Shown one piece after another: positions 28,101 through 39,982 of a DNA stretch of 64,000 nt. Location: NCBI RefSeq assembly GCF_052857255.1, contig NW_027526685.1, positions 1 to 64,000 of the forward strand, given 5' to 3'. Numbering within the stretch: the first letter of the stretch is position 1; each line of letters opens with the position of its first letter. Position numbers and translations under genes: made by a program. The notes beneath the pieces are model-generated. The model was not told where the DNA came from and ran no database searches. It worked only from the letters and a program-made list of their open reading frames with translations. Source of the DNA: Amblyomma americanum. Taxonomy: Eukaryota > Arthropoda > Arachnida > Ixodida > Ixodidae.

Positions 28101-30267
28101 GCTAGTTTCGATCTAAAACGATGTATCCCGTTGTTTTGAGCCGGAATACAAGTTTTCGCGCAGTTCTGAGAGAAAAAGTTTACACCTTTCTTTCGTCTAC
28201 TCTTCGACGACTTGTAAAATCGATGCTCGTGAATTTTGCTTGACTTGATCTAAAACGATGTATCCCGTTGTTTTGAGCCGCAATACAAGTTTTTGCGCAG
28301 TTCTGAGAGAAAAAGTTTACACCTTTCTCTCGTTCTCTTCGACGACATGTAAAATCGATTCTCGTGAATTTTGCTACTTTCGATCTAAAACGATGTATCC
28401 CGTTGTTTTGAGCCGGTATACAATTTTTCGCGCAGTTCTGAGAGAAAAAGTTTACACCTTTTTCTCGTCTACTCTTCGACGACTTGTAAAATCGATGCTC
28501 GTGAATCTTGATAGTTTCGATCTAAAACGATGTATTCCGTTGTTTTGAGCCGGAATACAAGTTTTCACGCAGTTCTGAGAGAAAAATTTACACCTTTCTT
28601 TCGTCTACTCTGCGACGACTTGTAAAATCGATGCTCGTGATTCTTGCTAGTTTCGATCTAAAACGATGTATCCCGTTGTTTTGAGCCGGAATACAAGTTT
28701 TCGCGCAGTTCTGAGAGAAAAAGTTTACACCTTTTTCTCGTCTACTCTTCGACGACTTGTAAAATCGATGTTAGTGAATCTAGATAGTTTCGCTCTAAAT
28801 CAATGTATCCCGTTGTTTTGAGCCGGAATACGAGTTTTCGCGCAGTTCTGAGAGAAAACGTTTACACCTTTCTCTCGTCTACTCTTCGACGACTTGTAAA
28901 ATCAATGCTCGTTAATCGTGCTAGTTTCGATCTAAAACGATGTATCCCGTTGTTTTGAGCCGCAATACAAGTTTTCGCGCAGTTCTGAGAGAAAAAGTTT
29001 ACACTTTTCTCTCGTCTACTCTTCGACGACTTGTTGAATCGATGCTCGTGAATTTTGATACTTTCGATCTAAAACGATGTATCCCGTTGTTTTGAGCCGG
29101 AATACAATTTTTCGTGCAGTTCTGAGAGAAAAAGTTTACACCTTTCTCTCGTCTACTCTTCGACGACTTGTAAAATTGATGCTCGTGAATTTTGCTAATT
29201 TCGATCTAAAACGATGTATCCCGTTGTTTTGAGCTGGAATACAAGTTTTCGCGCAGTTCTGAGAGAAAAAGTTTACACCTTTCTCTCGTCTACTCTTCAA
29301 CGACTTGTTAAATCGATGCTCGTGAATTTTGCTACTTTCGACCTAAAAAGATGTATATTGTTGTTTTGAGCCGGAATACAATTTTTCGCGCAGATCCGAG
29401 AGAAAAAGTTTACACCTTTCTCTCGTCTACTCTTCGACGACTTGTAAAATCGATGCTCGTGAATCTTGATAGTTTCGATCTAAAACGATGTTTTCCGTTG
29501 TTTTGAGCCGAAATACAAGTTTTCGCGCAGTTCTGAGATAAAAATTTACACCTTTCTCTCGTCTACTCTGCAACGACTTGTAAAATCGATGCTCGTGAAT
29601 CTTGCTAGTTTCGATCTAAAACGATGTATCCCGTTGTTTTGAGCCGGAATACGAGTTTTCGCGCAGTTCTGAGAGAAAAAGTTTACACCTTTCCCTCGTC
29701 TACTCTTCGACGACTTGTAAAATCGATGCTCGTTAATCTTGATAGTTTCGATCTAAAACGATGTTTTCCGTTGTTTTGAGCCGAAATACAAGTTTTCGCG
29801 CAGTTCTGAGAGAAAAATTTACACCTTTCTCTCGTCTACTCTGCAACGACTTGTAAAATCGATGCTCGTGAATCTTGCTAGTTTCGATCTAAAACGATGT
29901 ATCCCGTTGTTTTGAGCCGGAATACGAGTTTTCGCGCAGTTCTGAGAGAAAAAGTTTACACCTTTCCCTCGTCTACTCTTCGACGACTTGTAAAATCGAT
30001 GCTCGTTAATCGTGCTAGTTTCGATCTAAAACGATGTATCCCGTTGATTTGAGCCGGAATACAAGTTTTCGCTCAGTTCTGAGAGAAAAAGTTTACAGCT
30101 TTTTCTCGTCTACTCTTCGACGATTTGTAAAATCGATGCTCGTGAATCTTGCTAGTTTCGATCTAAAACGATGTATCCCGTTGTTTTGAGCCGGAATACA
30201 AGTTTTCGTGCAGTTCTGAGAGAAAAAGTTTACCCCTTTCTCTCGACTACTCTTCGACGACTTGTAA

Positions 30268-30285
30268 ACTCGATGCTCGTTAATC
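30268..30285 (+). other. Empty target site matching the full-length LINE insertion
   Basis: The 18 bases ACTCGATGCTCGTTAATC occur here uninterrupted, in a monomer with the rare CTTGTAAACTCG variant. The same 18 bases flank the full-length LINE on both sides (37015-37032 and 42071-42088), with matching sequence beyond them. This is therefore the unoccupied counterpart of the insertion site in the duplicated block. Confidence 0.9.
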
Positions 30286-30892
30286 GTGCTAGTTTCGATC
30301 TAAAACGATGTATCCCGTTGTTTTGAGCCGGAATACAAGTTTTCGCGCAGTTCTGAGAGAAAAAGTTTACACCTTTTTCTCGTCTACTCTTCGACGACTT
30401 GTAAAATCGATGCTCGTGAATCTTGCTAGTTTCGATCTAAAACGATGTATCCCGTTGTTTTGAGCCGGAATACAAGTTTTCGCGCAGTTCTGAGAGAAAA
30501 AGTTTACACCTTTCTCTCGTCTACTCTTCGACGACTTGTAGAATCGATGCTCGTGAATCTTGATAGTATCGCTCTAAAACGATGTATCCCGTTGTTTTGA
30601 GCCGGAATACAAGTTTTCGCGCAGTTCTGAGAGAAAATGTTTACACCTTTCTCTCGTCTACTCTTCGACGACTTGTTAAATCGATGCTCGTGAATTTTGC
30701 TACTTACGTTCTAAAACGATGTATATTGTTGTTTTGAGCCGGAATACAATTTTTCGCGCAGTTCTGCGAGAAAAAGTTTACACCTTACTCTCGTCTGCTC
30801 TTCAACGACTTGTAAAATCGATGCTCGTGAATCTTGCTAGTTTCAATCTAAAACGATGTATCCCGTTGTTTTGAGCTGGAATACAAGTTTTC

Positions 30893-32714
30893 AGTTTCAG
30901 TTCAGTTTTCAGTTTTCAGTTTATTTCCCACAACAAGTACAGGGCATGTACGATGTGTGGGGAGGGTGACGGGATAAACGCTGCGTCAAGGGCAGATTGA
31001 CTGGCCCCGTCTCCCCGAACCACATTGCAGCAAACACGACAGTTTAGAAGGACATAAAATATATATGATGGGAAGAATAACAATGAACAAATGGAAAAAT
31101 ATACGAACAAGATAAGTGCAAAAACAGTGAATGAGTGCATAAGGTAAAAAATACATTCAAATCTAACAGTACAGGTTAGTTAATAATATCGAATAATTTT
31201 TTCTTGGTTAGAACCAGCAGCTGCTCTGCCGTTAGCTTATATTTGTTAAGTGTAATAGGCAGCCTGTTTCGAACCATCTGGAGACCGTAGTTAGTACGTA
31301 ATCGCGGAACATGCCAATGTTCATGGTGGCGGGTGGAGCGAGATGATATGTTAATCTGCAGGTTTGCAACGGCTCGTAATGTTGTTATATTTTTATGGAT
31401 TTCAGATTTCAAAGATGCCAGCAACTGGCGCTCATAAAGCGTGGAAATTTTAGTAATCTTGTATTTAAGGAATAGGTCAGAAGTGTGGGCATTATATGGA
31501 GAGTTTGAAATGGCTCTAACTGCATTTTTTTGTAATGTAACCAATCTATTTAGGGATTTCCTGGTGCCAGTACCCCAAACAAGATGACAATATAATAGAT
31601 GAGGTGCAAAAAGCGTGTTATAAAGCATTAGTTTTTGGGAGACAGGTAAAAAATGTACTTTTCTCATTATACCTAATGCTTTGCACAGTATAGTTTGTAT
31701 GTTTTCGGCGTGAAAATCCCATAGCATGTTTTCATCAAAAACGACACCCAGGGATTTTGCTGATGAAGAAAATTCTATTTCAGTATTATCGAACTTCAGT
31801 GGATTAATGCGAACATTTCTTTGTTTAGCTTGAAAGAGAACTGCTTTTGTTTTGGAACAGTTTATTTTTAGGTTATTAGCGCTTGACCATTTACATAGTT
31901 TTTCCAAGAATAGGTTGGCGGATTTGATAAGGTCATTTGCATTGCTTGCTGTAAAAAATGTACTGGTGCCGTCGGCGTATATAACATAATTTATGGTGCT
32001 ATCTAGAGATACAAGGTCATTGATGTAAGCATTGAAAAACAGTGGGCCGAGAATACTCCCCTGAGGTACGCCATGCTTATTTTTTTGTAATGAGGACATT
32101 TCATTTCCTATACACATTGCTTGATGTCGATTTGTCAAGTAACTTTGAACAAAATTAAAATACCACGAACACCATAACAAGACAGTTTGTCTAGTAGGAT
32201 ATTATGATTGATTCTGTCAAAAGCCTTGGAGAAATCCACAAATAGTCCTAGTGTTAGTAGCTTCTTTTCAATTTTATCTAAAATTAATTCTTTTTGGTGA
32301 AGTAGAGCTGTCTCAGTAGATCTACTTGTCCGGAAGCCATATTGCGATGATGTAATAACAGAGTTAGCATCAAAGAAACCAGTGAGTCTTATAAAGATGA
32401 TTTTCTCGAGTGGTTTTGAAAATATTGGTAATATTGATATTGGCCTATAATTCCCTAAGTTATCATTTTCTCCACTTTTGTACACTACTGTCACTTTAGC
32501 AGTCTTAAGTTTCTCTGCAAATACACCGGTATACAAAACTAGGTTGTAAATATGGGTTAGGTATGGGGCAATAAGGTCAATGACAAAGCTAACCGGCTGC
32601 ATTTTTATTCCATCTATATCCTCGCATTTGCTTCTCTTCAAAGCATGGAATAAATTCAGGACTTCACACTCGTCAGTAGGATTAAAAAAAAAAACGGAAT
32701 GTTCTAATGGAATG
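30893..32714 (-). mobile_element. 5'-truncated CR1/L2-like LINE, copy A
   Basis: About 1.82 kb of non-satellite, AT-rich sequence splits a monomer between ACAAGTTTTC and GTTCGCGCAG. Read on the minus strand it carries the reverse transcriptase part of ORF2, a 3' untranslated region of roughly 250 bp, and a 3' tail of short ACTGAAA-type repeats (30893-30923). The endonuclease and ORF1 are missing, which fits 5' truncation during target-primed reverse transcription. The 5' junction has a 13-bp direct repeat (GGAATGTTCTAAT, then GGAATGTTC) beside an 11-base A run. No long target-site duplication is visible. Three base differences and one A-run difference were seen against the copy at 42696-44516. 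The family call rests on RT motifs only. Confidence 0.9.
31176..32694 (-). pseudogene. Reverse transcriptase remnant of LINE ORF2, frameshifted (copy A)
   Basis: Minus-strand coding remnant of a non-LTR reverse transcriptase. The upstream part (about 32694-32148) holds NYRPISILPIFSKPLEK, SSQYGFR, then DFSKAFDRINHNILLDKL, which is RT motif A. The downstream part (about 32150-31176) holds SYLTNRHQ, GVPQGSILGPLFF and YADG, and ends with a C-terminal region. The two parts are in different frames, joined near 32148 where one base appears to be missing just after the WF position of the conserved WFxSYL stretch. A start chosen at 32180 would add a few spurious residues. The catalytic YADD box reads YADG (GGC codon at 31968-31970), so the second aspartate is lost. 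Copy A also has a TTG codon where copy B keeps TGG. The copy is inactive, and both main defects are shared with copy B. Confidence 0.9.
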
Positions 32715-35700
32715 TTCGCGCAGTTCTGAGAGAAAAAGTTTACACCTTTCTCTCGTCTACTCTTCGACGACTTGTTAAATCGATGCTCGTGAATCATGCT
32801 ACTTTCGATCTAAAACGATGTATCCCGTTGTTTTGAGCCGGAATACAATTTTTTCGCGCAGTTCTGAGAGAAAAAGTTTACACCTTTCTCTCGTCTACTC
32901 TTCGACGACTTGTAAAATCGATGCTCGTGAATTTTGATAGTTTCGATCTAAAACGATGTATTCCGTTGTTTTGAGCCGGAATACAAGTTTTCGCGCAGTT
33001 CTGAGAGAAAAATTTACACCTTTCTCTCGTCTACTCTGCGACGACTTGTAAAATCGATGCTCGTGAATCTTGCTAGTTTCGATCTAAAACGATGTATCCC
33101 GTTGTTTTGAGCCGGAATACAAGTTTTCGCGCAGTTCTGAGAGAAAAAGTTTACACCTTTCTTTCGTCTACTCTTCGACGACTTGTAAAATCGATGCCCG
33201 TGAATTTTGCTTGTCTTGATCTAAAACGATATATCCCGTTGTTTTGAGCCGCAATACAAGTTTTTGCGCAGTTCTGAGAGAAAAAGTTTACACCTTTCTC
33301 TCGTTCTCTTCGACGACATGTAAAATCGATGCTCGTGAATTTTGCTACTTTCGATCTAAAACTATGTATCCCGTTGTTTTGAGCCGGTATACAATTTTTC
33401 GCGCAGTTCTGAGAGAAAAAGTTTACACCTTTCTCTCGTCTACTCTTCGACGACTTGTAAAATTGATGCTCGTGAATCTTGATAGTTTCGATCTAAAGCG
33501 ATGTATTCCGTTGTTTTGAGCCGGAATACAAGTTTTCACGCAGTTCTGAGAGAAAAATTTACACCTTTCTTTCGTCTACTCTGCGACGACTTGTAAAATC
33601 GATGCTCGTGATTCTTGATAGTTTCGATCTAAAACGATGTATCCCGTTGTTTTGAGCCGGAATACAAGTTTTCGCGCAGTTCTGAGAGAAAAAGTTTACA
33701 CCATTCTCTCGTCTACTCTTCGACGACTTGTAAAATCGATGCTTGTGAATCTAGATAGTTTCGCTCTAAATCAATGTATCCCGTTGTTTTGAGCCGGAAT
33801 ACGAGTTTTCGCGCAGTTCTGAGAGAAAACGTTTACACCTTTCTCTCGTCTACTCTTCGACGACTTGTAAAATCGATGCTCGTGAATTTTACTTGTCTTG
33901 ATCTAAAACGATGTATCCCGTTGTTTTGAGCCGGAATACAAGTTTTCGCGCAGTTCTGAGAGAAAAAGTTTACACCTTTCTCTCGTCTACTCTTCGACGA
34001 CTTGTTAAATCGATGCTCGTGAATTTTGCTACTTTCGATCTAAAACGATGTATCCCGTTGTTTTGAGCCGGAATTCAATTTTTCGTGCAGTTCTGAGAGA
34101 AAAAGTTTACACCTTTCTCTCGTCTACTCTTCGACGACTTGTAAAATTGATGCTCGTGAATTTTGCTAATTTCGATCTAAAACGATGTATCCCGTTGTTT
34201 TGAGCCGGAATACATGTTTTCGCGCAGTTCTGAGAGAAAAAGTTTACACCTTTCTCTCGTCTACTCTTCGTCGACTTGTAAATCGATGCTCGTTAATCTT
34301 GCTAGTTTCGATCTAAAACGATGTATCCCGTTGTTTTGAGCCGGAATACAAGTCTTCGCGCAGTTATGAGAGAAAAAGTTTACACCTTTCTCTCGTCTAC
34401 TCTTCGACGACTTGTAAAATCGATGCTCGTGAATCTTGCTAGTTTCGATCTAAAACGATGTATCCCGTTGTTTTGAGCCGGAATACAAGTTTTCGCGCAG
34501 TTCTGAGAGAAAAAGTTTACACCTATCTCTCGTCTACTCTTCGACGACTTGTAAAATCGATGCTCGTTAATCGTGCTAGTTTCGATCTAAAACGATGTAT
34601 CCCGTTGTTTTGAGCCGGAATACAAGTTTTCGCGCAGTTCTGAGAGAAAAAGTTTACACCTTTTTCTCGTCTACTCTTCGACGACTTTAAAATCGATGCT
34701 CGTGAATCTTGCTAGTTTTGATCTAAAACGATGTATCCCTTTGTTTTGAGCCGAAATACAAGTTTTCTCGCAGTTCTGAGAGAAAAAGTTTACACGTTTC
34801 TCTCGTCTACTCTTCGACGACTTGTAAAATCGATGCACGTGAATTTTGCTAGTTTCGATCTAAAACGATGTATCCCGTTGTTTTGAGCCGGAATACAAGT
34901 TTTCGCGCAGTTCTGAGAGAAAAAGTTTACACCTTTCTTTCGTCTACTCTTCGACGACTTGTAAAATCGATGCTCGTGAATTTTGCTTGACTTGATCTAA
35001 AACGATGTATCCCGTTGTTTTGAGCCGCAATACAAGTTTTTGCGCAGTTCTGAGAGAAAAAGTTTACACCTTTCTCTCGTTCTCTTCGACGACATGTAAA
35101 ATCGATTCTCGTGAATTTTGCTACTTTCGATCTAAAACGATGTATCCCGTTGTTTTGAGCCGGTATACAATTTTTCGCGCAGTTCTGAGAGAAAAAGTTT
35201 ACACCTTTTTCTCGTCTACTCTTCGACGACTTGTAAAATCGATGCTCGTGAATCTTGATAGTTTCGATCTAAAACGATGTATTCCGTTGTTTTGAGCCGG
35301 AATACAAGTTTTCACGCAGTTCTGAGAGAAAAATTTACACCTTTCTTTCGTCTACTCTGCGACGACTTGTAAAATCGATGCTCGTGATTCTTGCTAGTTT
35401 CGATCTAAAACGATGTATCCTGTTGTTTTGAGCCGGAATACAAGTTTTCGCGCAGTTCTGAGAGAAAAAGTTTACACCTTTTTCTCGTCTACTCTTCGAC
35501 GACTTGTAAAATCGATGTTAGTGAATCTAGATAGTTTCGCTCTAAATCAATGTATCCCGTTGTTTTGAGCCGGAATACGAGTTTTCGCGCAGTTCTGAGA
35601 GAAAACGTTTACACCTTTCTCTCGTCTACTCTTCGACGACTTGTAAAATCAATGCTCGTTAATCGTGCTAGTTTCGATCTAAAACGATGTATCCCGTTGT

Positions 35701-37032
35701 TTTGAGCCGCAATACAAGTTTTCGCGCAGTTCTGAGAGAAAAAGTTTACACCTTTCTCTCGTCTACTCTTCGACGACTTGTTGAATCGATGCTCGTGAAT
35801 TTTGATACTCTCGATCTAAAACGATGTATCCCGTTGTTTTGAGCCGGAATACAATTTTTCGTGCAGTTCTGAGAGAAAAAGTTTACACCTTTCTCTCGTC
35901 TACTCTTCGACGACTTGTAAAATTGATGCTCGTGAATTTTGCTAATTTCGATCTAAAACGATGTATCCCGTTGTTTTGAGCTGGAATACAAGTTTTCGCG
36001 CAGTTCTGAGAGAAAAAGTTTACACCTTTCTCTCGTCTACTCTTCAACGACTTGTTAAATCGATGCTCGTGAATTTTGCTACTTTCGACCTAAAAAGATG
36101 TATATTGTTGTTTTGAGCCGGAATACAATTTTTCGCGCAGATCCGAGAGAAAAAGTTTACACCTTTCTCTCGTCTACTCTTCGACGACTTGTAAAATCGA
36201 TGCTCGTGAATCTTGATAGTTTCGATCTAAAACGATGTTTTCCGTTGTTTTGAGCCGAAATACAAGTTTTCGCGCAGTTCTGAGATAAAAATTTACACCT
36301 TTCTCTCGTCTACTCTGCAACGACTTGTAAAATCGATGCTCGTGAATCTTGCTAGTTTCGATCTAAAACGATGTATCCCGTTGTTTTGAGCCGGAATACG
36401 AGTTTTCGCGCAGTTCTGAGAGAAAAAGTTTACACCTTTCCCTCGTCTACTCTTCGACGACTTGTAAAATCGATGCTCGTTAATCTTGATAGTTTCGATC
36501 TAAAACGATGTTTTCCGTTGTTTTGAGCCGAAATACAAGTTTTCGCGCAGTTCTGAGAGAAAAATTTACACCTTTCTCTCGTCTACTCTGCAACGACTTG
36601 TAAAATCGATGCTCGTGAATCTTGCTAGTTTCGATCTAAAACGATGTATCCCGTTGTTTTGAGCCGGAATACGGGTTTTCGCGCAGTTCTGAGAGAAAAA
36701 GTTTACACCTTTCCCTCGTCTACTCTTCGACGACTTGTAAAATCGATGCTCGTTAATCGTGCTAGTTTCGATCTAAAACGATGTATCCCGTTGATTTGAG
36801 CCGGAATACAAGTTTTCGCTCAGTTCTGAGAGAAAAAGTTTACAGCTTTTTCTCGTCTACTCTTCGACGATTTGTAAAATCGATGCTCGTGAATCTTGCT
36901 AGTTTCGATCTAAAACGATGTATCCCGTTGTTTTGAGCCGGAATACAAGTTTTCGTGCAGTTCTGAGAGAAAAAGTTTACCCCTTTCTCTCGACTACTCT
37001 TCGACGACTTGTAAACTCGATGCTCGTTAATC
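32715..37032 (+). repeat. 137-bp satellite array, middle block
   Basis: About 31 monomers in the same orientation as the left block. The stretch from about 33957 to 37032 repeats 27210-30285 at an offset of 6747 bp. The stretch 32923-33957 does not continue that duplication and instead resembles the variant series at about 5.9-6.9 kb, including the AGCCGCAATACAAGTTTTTG monomer near 33247. The right end is the left target-site duplication of the full-length LINE. Confidence 0.95.
37015..37032 (+). repeat. Target-site duplication, left (LINE 3' side)
   Basis: ACTCGATGCTCGTTAATC immediately precedes the LINE's 3' tail and is repeated at 42071-42088. Comparison with the empty site at 30268-30285 confirms that it is duplicated target satellite. 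The first two bases (AC) also match the inside of the LINE's 5' repeat, so the true duplication is 16-18 bp. Confidence 0.92.
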
Positions 37033-37057
37033 TCATTTCATTTCATTTTCATTTTAT
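37033..37057 (-). repeat. LINE 3' tail, ATGAAA-type short repeats
   Basis: In the sense direction the element ends in ATAAAATGAAAATGAAATG and one more ATGA, an imperfect repeat of ATGAA(A) rather than poly-A. Short tandem 3' tails of this kind are typical of CR1/L2-like LINEs. The tail directly abuts the left target-site duplication. Confidence 0.85.
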
Positions 37058-37067
37058 TACCTTAAAG

Positions 37068-37081
37068 ACCCCTCGCGGGGT
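37068..37081 (-). other. 3'-terminal hairpin with GNRA tetraloop
   Basis: In the sense RNA the sequence ACCCC-GCGA-GGGGU forms a perfect 5-bp stem closed by a GCGA (GNRA class) loop, about 11 nt upstream of the repeat tail. Some LINEs of the L2/CR1 group use a conserved 3' stem-loop for recognition by their own reverse transcriptase. Its position here fits that role, but function is inferred. Confidence 0.65.
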
Positions 37082-37135
37082 ATTACATAAGGGGTGGGAT
37101 TAGCAGGAAAAGGCACAAAACAATGCCATTAGTGA

Positions 37136-39886
37136 TCATGAACAAAAAATGTTGTTTAGATTGTTTGCAAATGATGAAGGACAGGTGATGTCGACGATGT
37201 GCTGGGGAAGGCCGTTCCAATCCTTAGCTGCACGTGGGAAGAAGGAGGCTGAAAAAGTAACAGTTCGGGCACGTGGGCGAAAAACTTGAAGCGTGTGGCT
37301 AGTGCGATGAGAAATGTATGATGCTGGCGTGATGTAAGGGGCACGGTTAAGTGATGAGTAAAAGAACTTGTGGTACAGTGATAGCGTGGCTATGCGACGA
37401 CGAACGGAAAGAGGCGATAGTGCTGATTTGGTTTTTAAGGCTGAAACACTGACGTCGTAGGAGTAAGAAGAATGAATGAACCTTGTAGCGCGGTTTTGAA
37501 CGGCTTCTAGATCGTTTACGAGGTTAATATGATGCGGGTCCCATATGGCGGATGCATATTCAAGTTTAGGTCTAATGAGTGACTTGTAGGCGAGCAATTT
37601 CACGTGATATGAGGTGAGGCGAAGGTGACGTTTAAGAAATCCCAGAGTTTTGTTAGCCGATGATATCACGTTAGTAACATGTGCATTCCATGTTAGGTCA
37701 TTAGATAATGTGACGCCTAAGTATTTGAAAGATGATACAGATTCTACGAACTCGTTAGCGATTTTGTATTGGAAGGCATGAGTCTTTTTGCGACGGGTGA
37801 TGGAAAGAAGCTTGCATTTGCTAGGGTTGAGGGTCATAAGCCAATCTGCGCACCACTGTTCAATTTGGTTAAGGTCCTGCTGGAGGGCTTCATGATCAGT
37901 TATGTTTGTTACTTGGCGGTAAATTACGCAGTCGTCAGCGAACATTCGAATTTGGCAGGATACGTATTGAGGGAGATCATTAATATATATTAAAAACAAT
38001 AGGGGTGCAAGAACAGAGCCTTGTGGGACGCCGGATGTTACAGGGAGAGGGTTGGAAGACTGGTTATTTACAATGACTGACTGAAAGCGATTTCTTAAGA
38101 ATGCCTTGATCCAGTTTAGCACGTTAGGATGAATGTTTAGAATAGAAAGTTTTTGTATTAAACGTTGATGTGGAACTTTATCAAATGCTTTAGCGTAATC
38201 CAGAAAGATGGCGTCAACTTGAAGGTTAGCGTCCAGGTTAGTATGTAAGTCGTTGAGGAACATGGCTAGTTGTGTTTCGCATGAATACCCCTTGCGGAAA
38301 CCGTGCTGGGATGGATGGAAGAAATTGTTAGCGTCTAAGAAGTCCATTACCTGAGAGTATATGACATGTTCCATGATCTTGCAGGGGACGCTAGTTAAAG
38401 AAATAGGACGGTAGTTCAGAGGGGAATTTTTGTCACCTGATTTGTAGAGTGGAACGACCTTCCCAACTTTCCAGTTTTCCGGAATGAGACCTGTAGAGAG
38501 TGATTGCGAAAACAATAATTCAAGATACACTGCACTGATACATTTTGTGTTTTTTAGTAGTTTAGTGTTTATCTCGTCGATGCCGGCTGACGAGGAAAGT
38601 TTCATTTTCTCGATTAAAGACGAGATGCCAGTTGAAGAAAAAGTTATTGCGTCCATCGGTGAGGTGGCATTAGTAGGAGGTATTCTTGGAGGCGGGTTGC
38701 GCTCCTGGGTGAAAACTGACGAGAACGCCGTATTGAAGATGTTAGCGCATTCTATGTCGGAGGCTTGAATACCGGATGCATGAGTGAGAGTTACTGAGTG
38801 TGATGGTGCGGGATTGATAACGCGCCAAAATTTTTTGGGGTTATCGCATAGCATGCGCGGTAGGTCGCTGTTAAAAAATGAGTGTTTAGCGTTGGTGACG
38901 GAAGTCAAGTATTCTTTTTCGGCTGAAAAGTATTTCTCCCACGCTTCGGAATTGCTTTTAAATTTGGCAGCGCGAAAAAGCCGCTTCTTTTTATTCTCCA
39001 GTCTTTTTAGTGTCTTAGAAAACCAGGGTTTAGAGCGATTTTCACGAAAAGTTATTCTAGGGATAAATTTTTGCGTTAGTTCATGAAGTTTATTTTTAAA
39101 TATTAGCCAATTCTCGTTAACAGATCTCTGGTTATAACCGGCTTCGAAGAGTGGGAAAAAAATGCTCAGTTCATGATTAATGGCATTGTAGTTACCCTTG
39201 TCATACAGGGTGATTGTTTTCTTTTGTGTTTCATGGCGCTCGGTGCGGAAGGAAAAATCGGCTTGAATGACTTTATGGTCGCTAATGGGCTCTAAGTATG
39301 TAATGGATGACAAACTGTCAGGATGAGAGCTTAGTATTAAGTCTAAAATGTTGCTCGAATCGCCTGCGGTGCGTGTTGGGCTGGTTACTAGTTGGTAAAG
39401 ATTAAAGTTCAAACAAACATCTAGAAAATCCCTTGATTCTGCACTGATTGGCTGTGAATGAGAACGGTTGAGCCAGTTTATTCCTGGATAATTAAAATCA
39501 CCAAACAGAAGAATATGCGCGTTCGGATAAGATATCATGAGCTGGTTTAGCATATTGTTAAGTTCACGAGAAAAGTTTGGGCTAGAATGCGGAGGCCTAT
39601 AACATACGCCGATTATGACTGAATGCGGTGAAGTACGGCACAAAAGCCACAGTATCTCTAAGTTAGATGGGAGACGGATGGGTGAACAAGATAATTCTGG
39701 TCCAGCAGCGATCAGCACGCCACCCCCTCGAGAATCTGTGCGGTCCTTCCGATAAACAGAAAAATTAGGCAAATCGGCAATAACTTCAGCATCAGTGATA
39801 TCATTAGTAAGCCAGGTTTCAGTTAGTAACAGCATACTGCTGTTAGATGATATGACTAAGCTAGACACGCGTTCTCGTTTCGGCAT
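37136..39886 (-). CDS. LINE ORF2: APE endonuclease and reverse transcriptase
   Basis: This protein nicks the target and copies the element RNA by target-primed reverse transcription. The 916 residues from the first ATG contain endonuclease motifs TETWL (22-26), GGGVLIA (54-60), YRPPH (96-100), GDFN (129-132) and SDH (202-204). The reverse transcriptase follows with NYRPISLTS (491-499), QHGFRKGYS (527-535), DYAKAFD (motif A, 563-569), SGVPQGS (618-624) and an intact FADD box (649-652). A C-terminal region follows with [16 protein letters not shown]. The first motif of the endonuclease, YTNIRSL, lies just upstream of this ATG in the same frame, so the true protein probably begins upstream. The frame is open for 32 more codons, back to the TAG that ends ORF1 at 39983. 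Initiation upstream without ATG, readthrough, or re-initiation are all possible. No frameshift or missing catalytic residue was seen. Confidence 0.95.
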   Translation of the reverse strand: MPKRERVSSLVISSNSSMLLLTETWLTNDITDAEVIADLPNFSVYRKDRTDSRGGGVLIAAGPELSCSPIRLPSNLEILWLLCRTSPHSVIIGVCYRPPHSSPNFSRELNNMLNQLMISYPNAHILLFGDFNYPGINWLNRSHSQPISAESRDFLDVCLNFNLYQLVTSPTRTAGDSSNILDLILSSHPDSLSSITYLEPISDHKVIQADFSFRTERHETQKKTITLYDKGNYNAINHELSIFFPLFEAGYNQRSVNENWLIFKNKLHELTQKFIPRITFRENRSKPWFSKTLKRLENKKKRLFRAAKFKSNSEAWEKYFSAEKEYLTSVTNAKHSFFNSDLPRMLCDNPKKFWRVINPAPSHSVTLTHASGIQASDIECANIFNTAFSSVFTQERNPPPRIPPTNATSPMDAITFSSTGISSLIEKMKLSSSAGIDEINTKLLKNTKCISAVYLELLFSQSLSTGLIPENWKVGKVVPLYKSGDKNSPLNYRPISLTSVPCKIMEHVIYSQVMDFLDANNFFHPSQHGFRKGYSCETQLAMFLNDLHTNLDANLQVDAIFLDYAKAFDKVPHQRLIQKLSILNIHPNVLNWIKAFLRNRFQSVIVNNQSSNPLPVTSGVPQGSVLAPLLFLIYINDLPQYVSCQIRMFADDCVIYRQVTNITDHEALQQDLNQIEQWCADWLMTLNPSKCKLLSITRRKKTHAFQYKIANEFVESVSSFKYLGVTLSNDLTWNAHVTNVISSANKTLGFLKRHLRLTSYHVKLLAYKSLIRPKLEYASAIWDPHHINLVNDLEAVQNRATRFIHSSYSYDVSVSALKTKSALSPLSVRRRIATLSLYHKFFYSSLNRAPYITPASYISHRTSHTLQVFRPRARTVTFSASFFPRAAKDWNGLPQHIVDITCPSSFANNLNNIFCS

Positions 39887-39982
39887 AAGACTGCGAATAT
39901 TAGTGTAGGTTACAGAGAACGAAAGATGATTGCTTGGTAAAGTGCGGGGACGGGTATTGATTACATTTGGGGGAGGTAACCG
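39887..39982 (-). other. In-frame ORF1-ORF2 linker with the endonuclease start motif
   Basis: These 96 bases read as 32 sense codons with no stop, in frame with both ORF1 and ORF2. The last codons encode TYTNIRSL, the conserved beginning of APE-type LINE endonucleases, whose Asn is a catalytic-site residue. The segment has no ATG. It must therefore be translated through some route other than simple initiation at the ORF2 ATG if the endonuclease is to be complete. Confidence 0.8.

Larger units (their letters stand above)
1..30892 (+). repeat. 137-bp satellite array, left block
   Basis: Head-to-tail monomers of about 137 bp (around 225 copies), all in one orientation. Each carries the recognisable segments TTTTGAGCCGGAATACAAG, TTCGCGCAGTTCTGAGAG, TCGTCTACTCTTCGACGACT, then GTAAAATCGATGCTCGTGAA and a TTTCGATCTAAAACGATG junction. 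Monomers differ by point changes that recur in a fixed order, which defines higher-order repeats. A variant typical of this block has AGCCGCAATACAAGTTTTTG followed by a 2-bp shorter TCGTTCTCTTCGACGACATG segment (near 1020, 4205, 6110, 10080, 16375, 18010, 21980, 23345, 26005 and 28330). No unique sequence over 100 bp was seen here. The 137-bp period is not divisible by 3, so open frames run across two or three monomers without implying coding. A centromeric or pericentromeric role is possible, but nothing in the sequence proves it. Confidence 0.97.
27210..32922. repeat. Segmental duplication, copy A (satellite plus truncated LINE)
   Basis: About 5.7 kb here is repeated at about 33957-44722. 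In the left part the offset is exactly 6747 bp (for example CTTGTTAAATCG at 27254 and 34001). To the right of the full-length LINE insertion it is 11803 bp, and it drops to 11802 after a poly-A tract of 11 A here against 10 A in the other copy. The difference, 5056 bp, equals the 5038-bp LINE plus an 18-bp target duplication. The left end is near 27210 (GCAGTTATG here, GCAGTTCTG in copy B). The right end is near 32922, where copy B changes to GATGCTTGTG. Confidence 0.9.

Noticed and set aside
1..30892. CRISPR-like direct repeats
   Set aside because: The repeats are contiguous 137-bp monomers with no unique spacers and no cas genes, so this is satellite DNA.
30916..31140. 74-residue hydrophobic open frame on the minus strand (also at 42719-42943)
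   Set aside because: It lies in the LINE 3' untranslated region downstream of the RT stop, overlaps the repeat tail, and its two copies are only one duplicated sequence.
37769..39086. Plus-strand open frames opposite ORF2 (37769-37993, 38484-38768, 38784-39086)
   Set aside because: They are antisense to a strong ORF2 coding region and have no recognisable domain.
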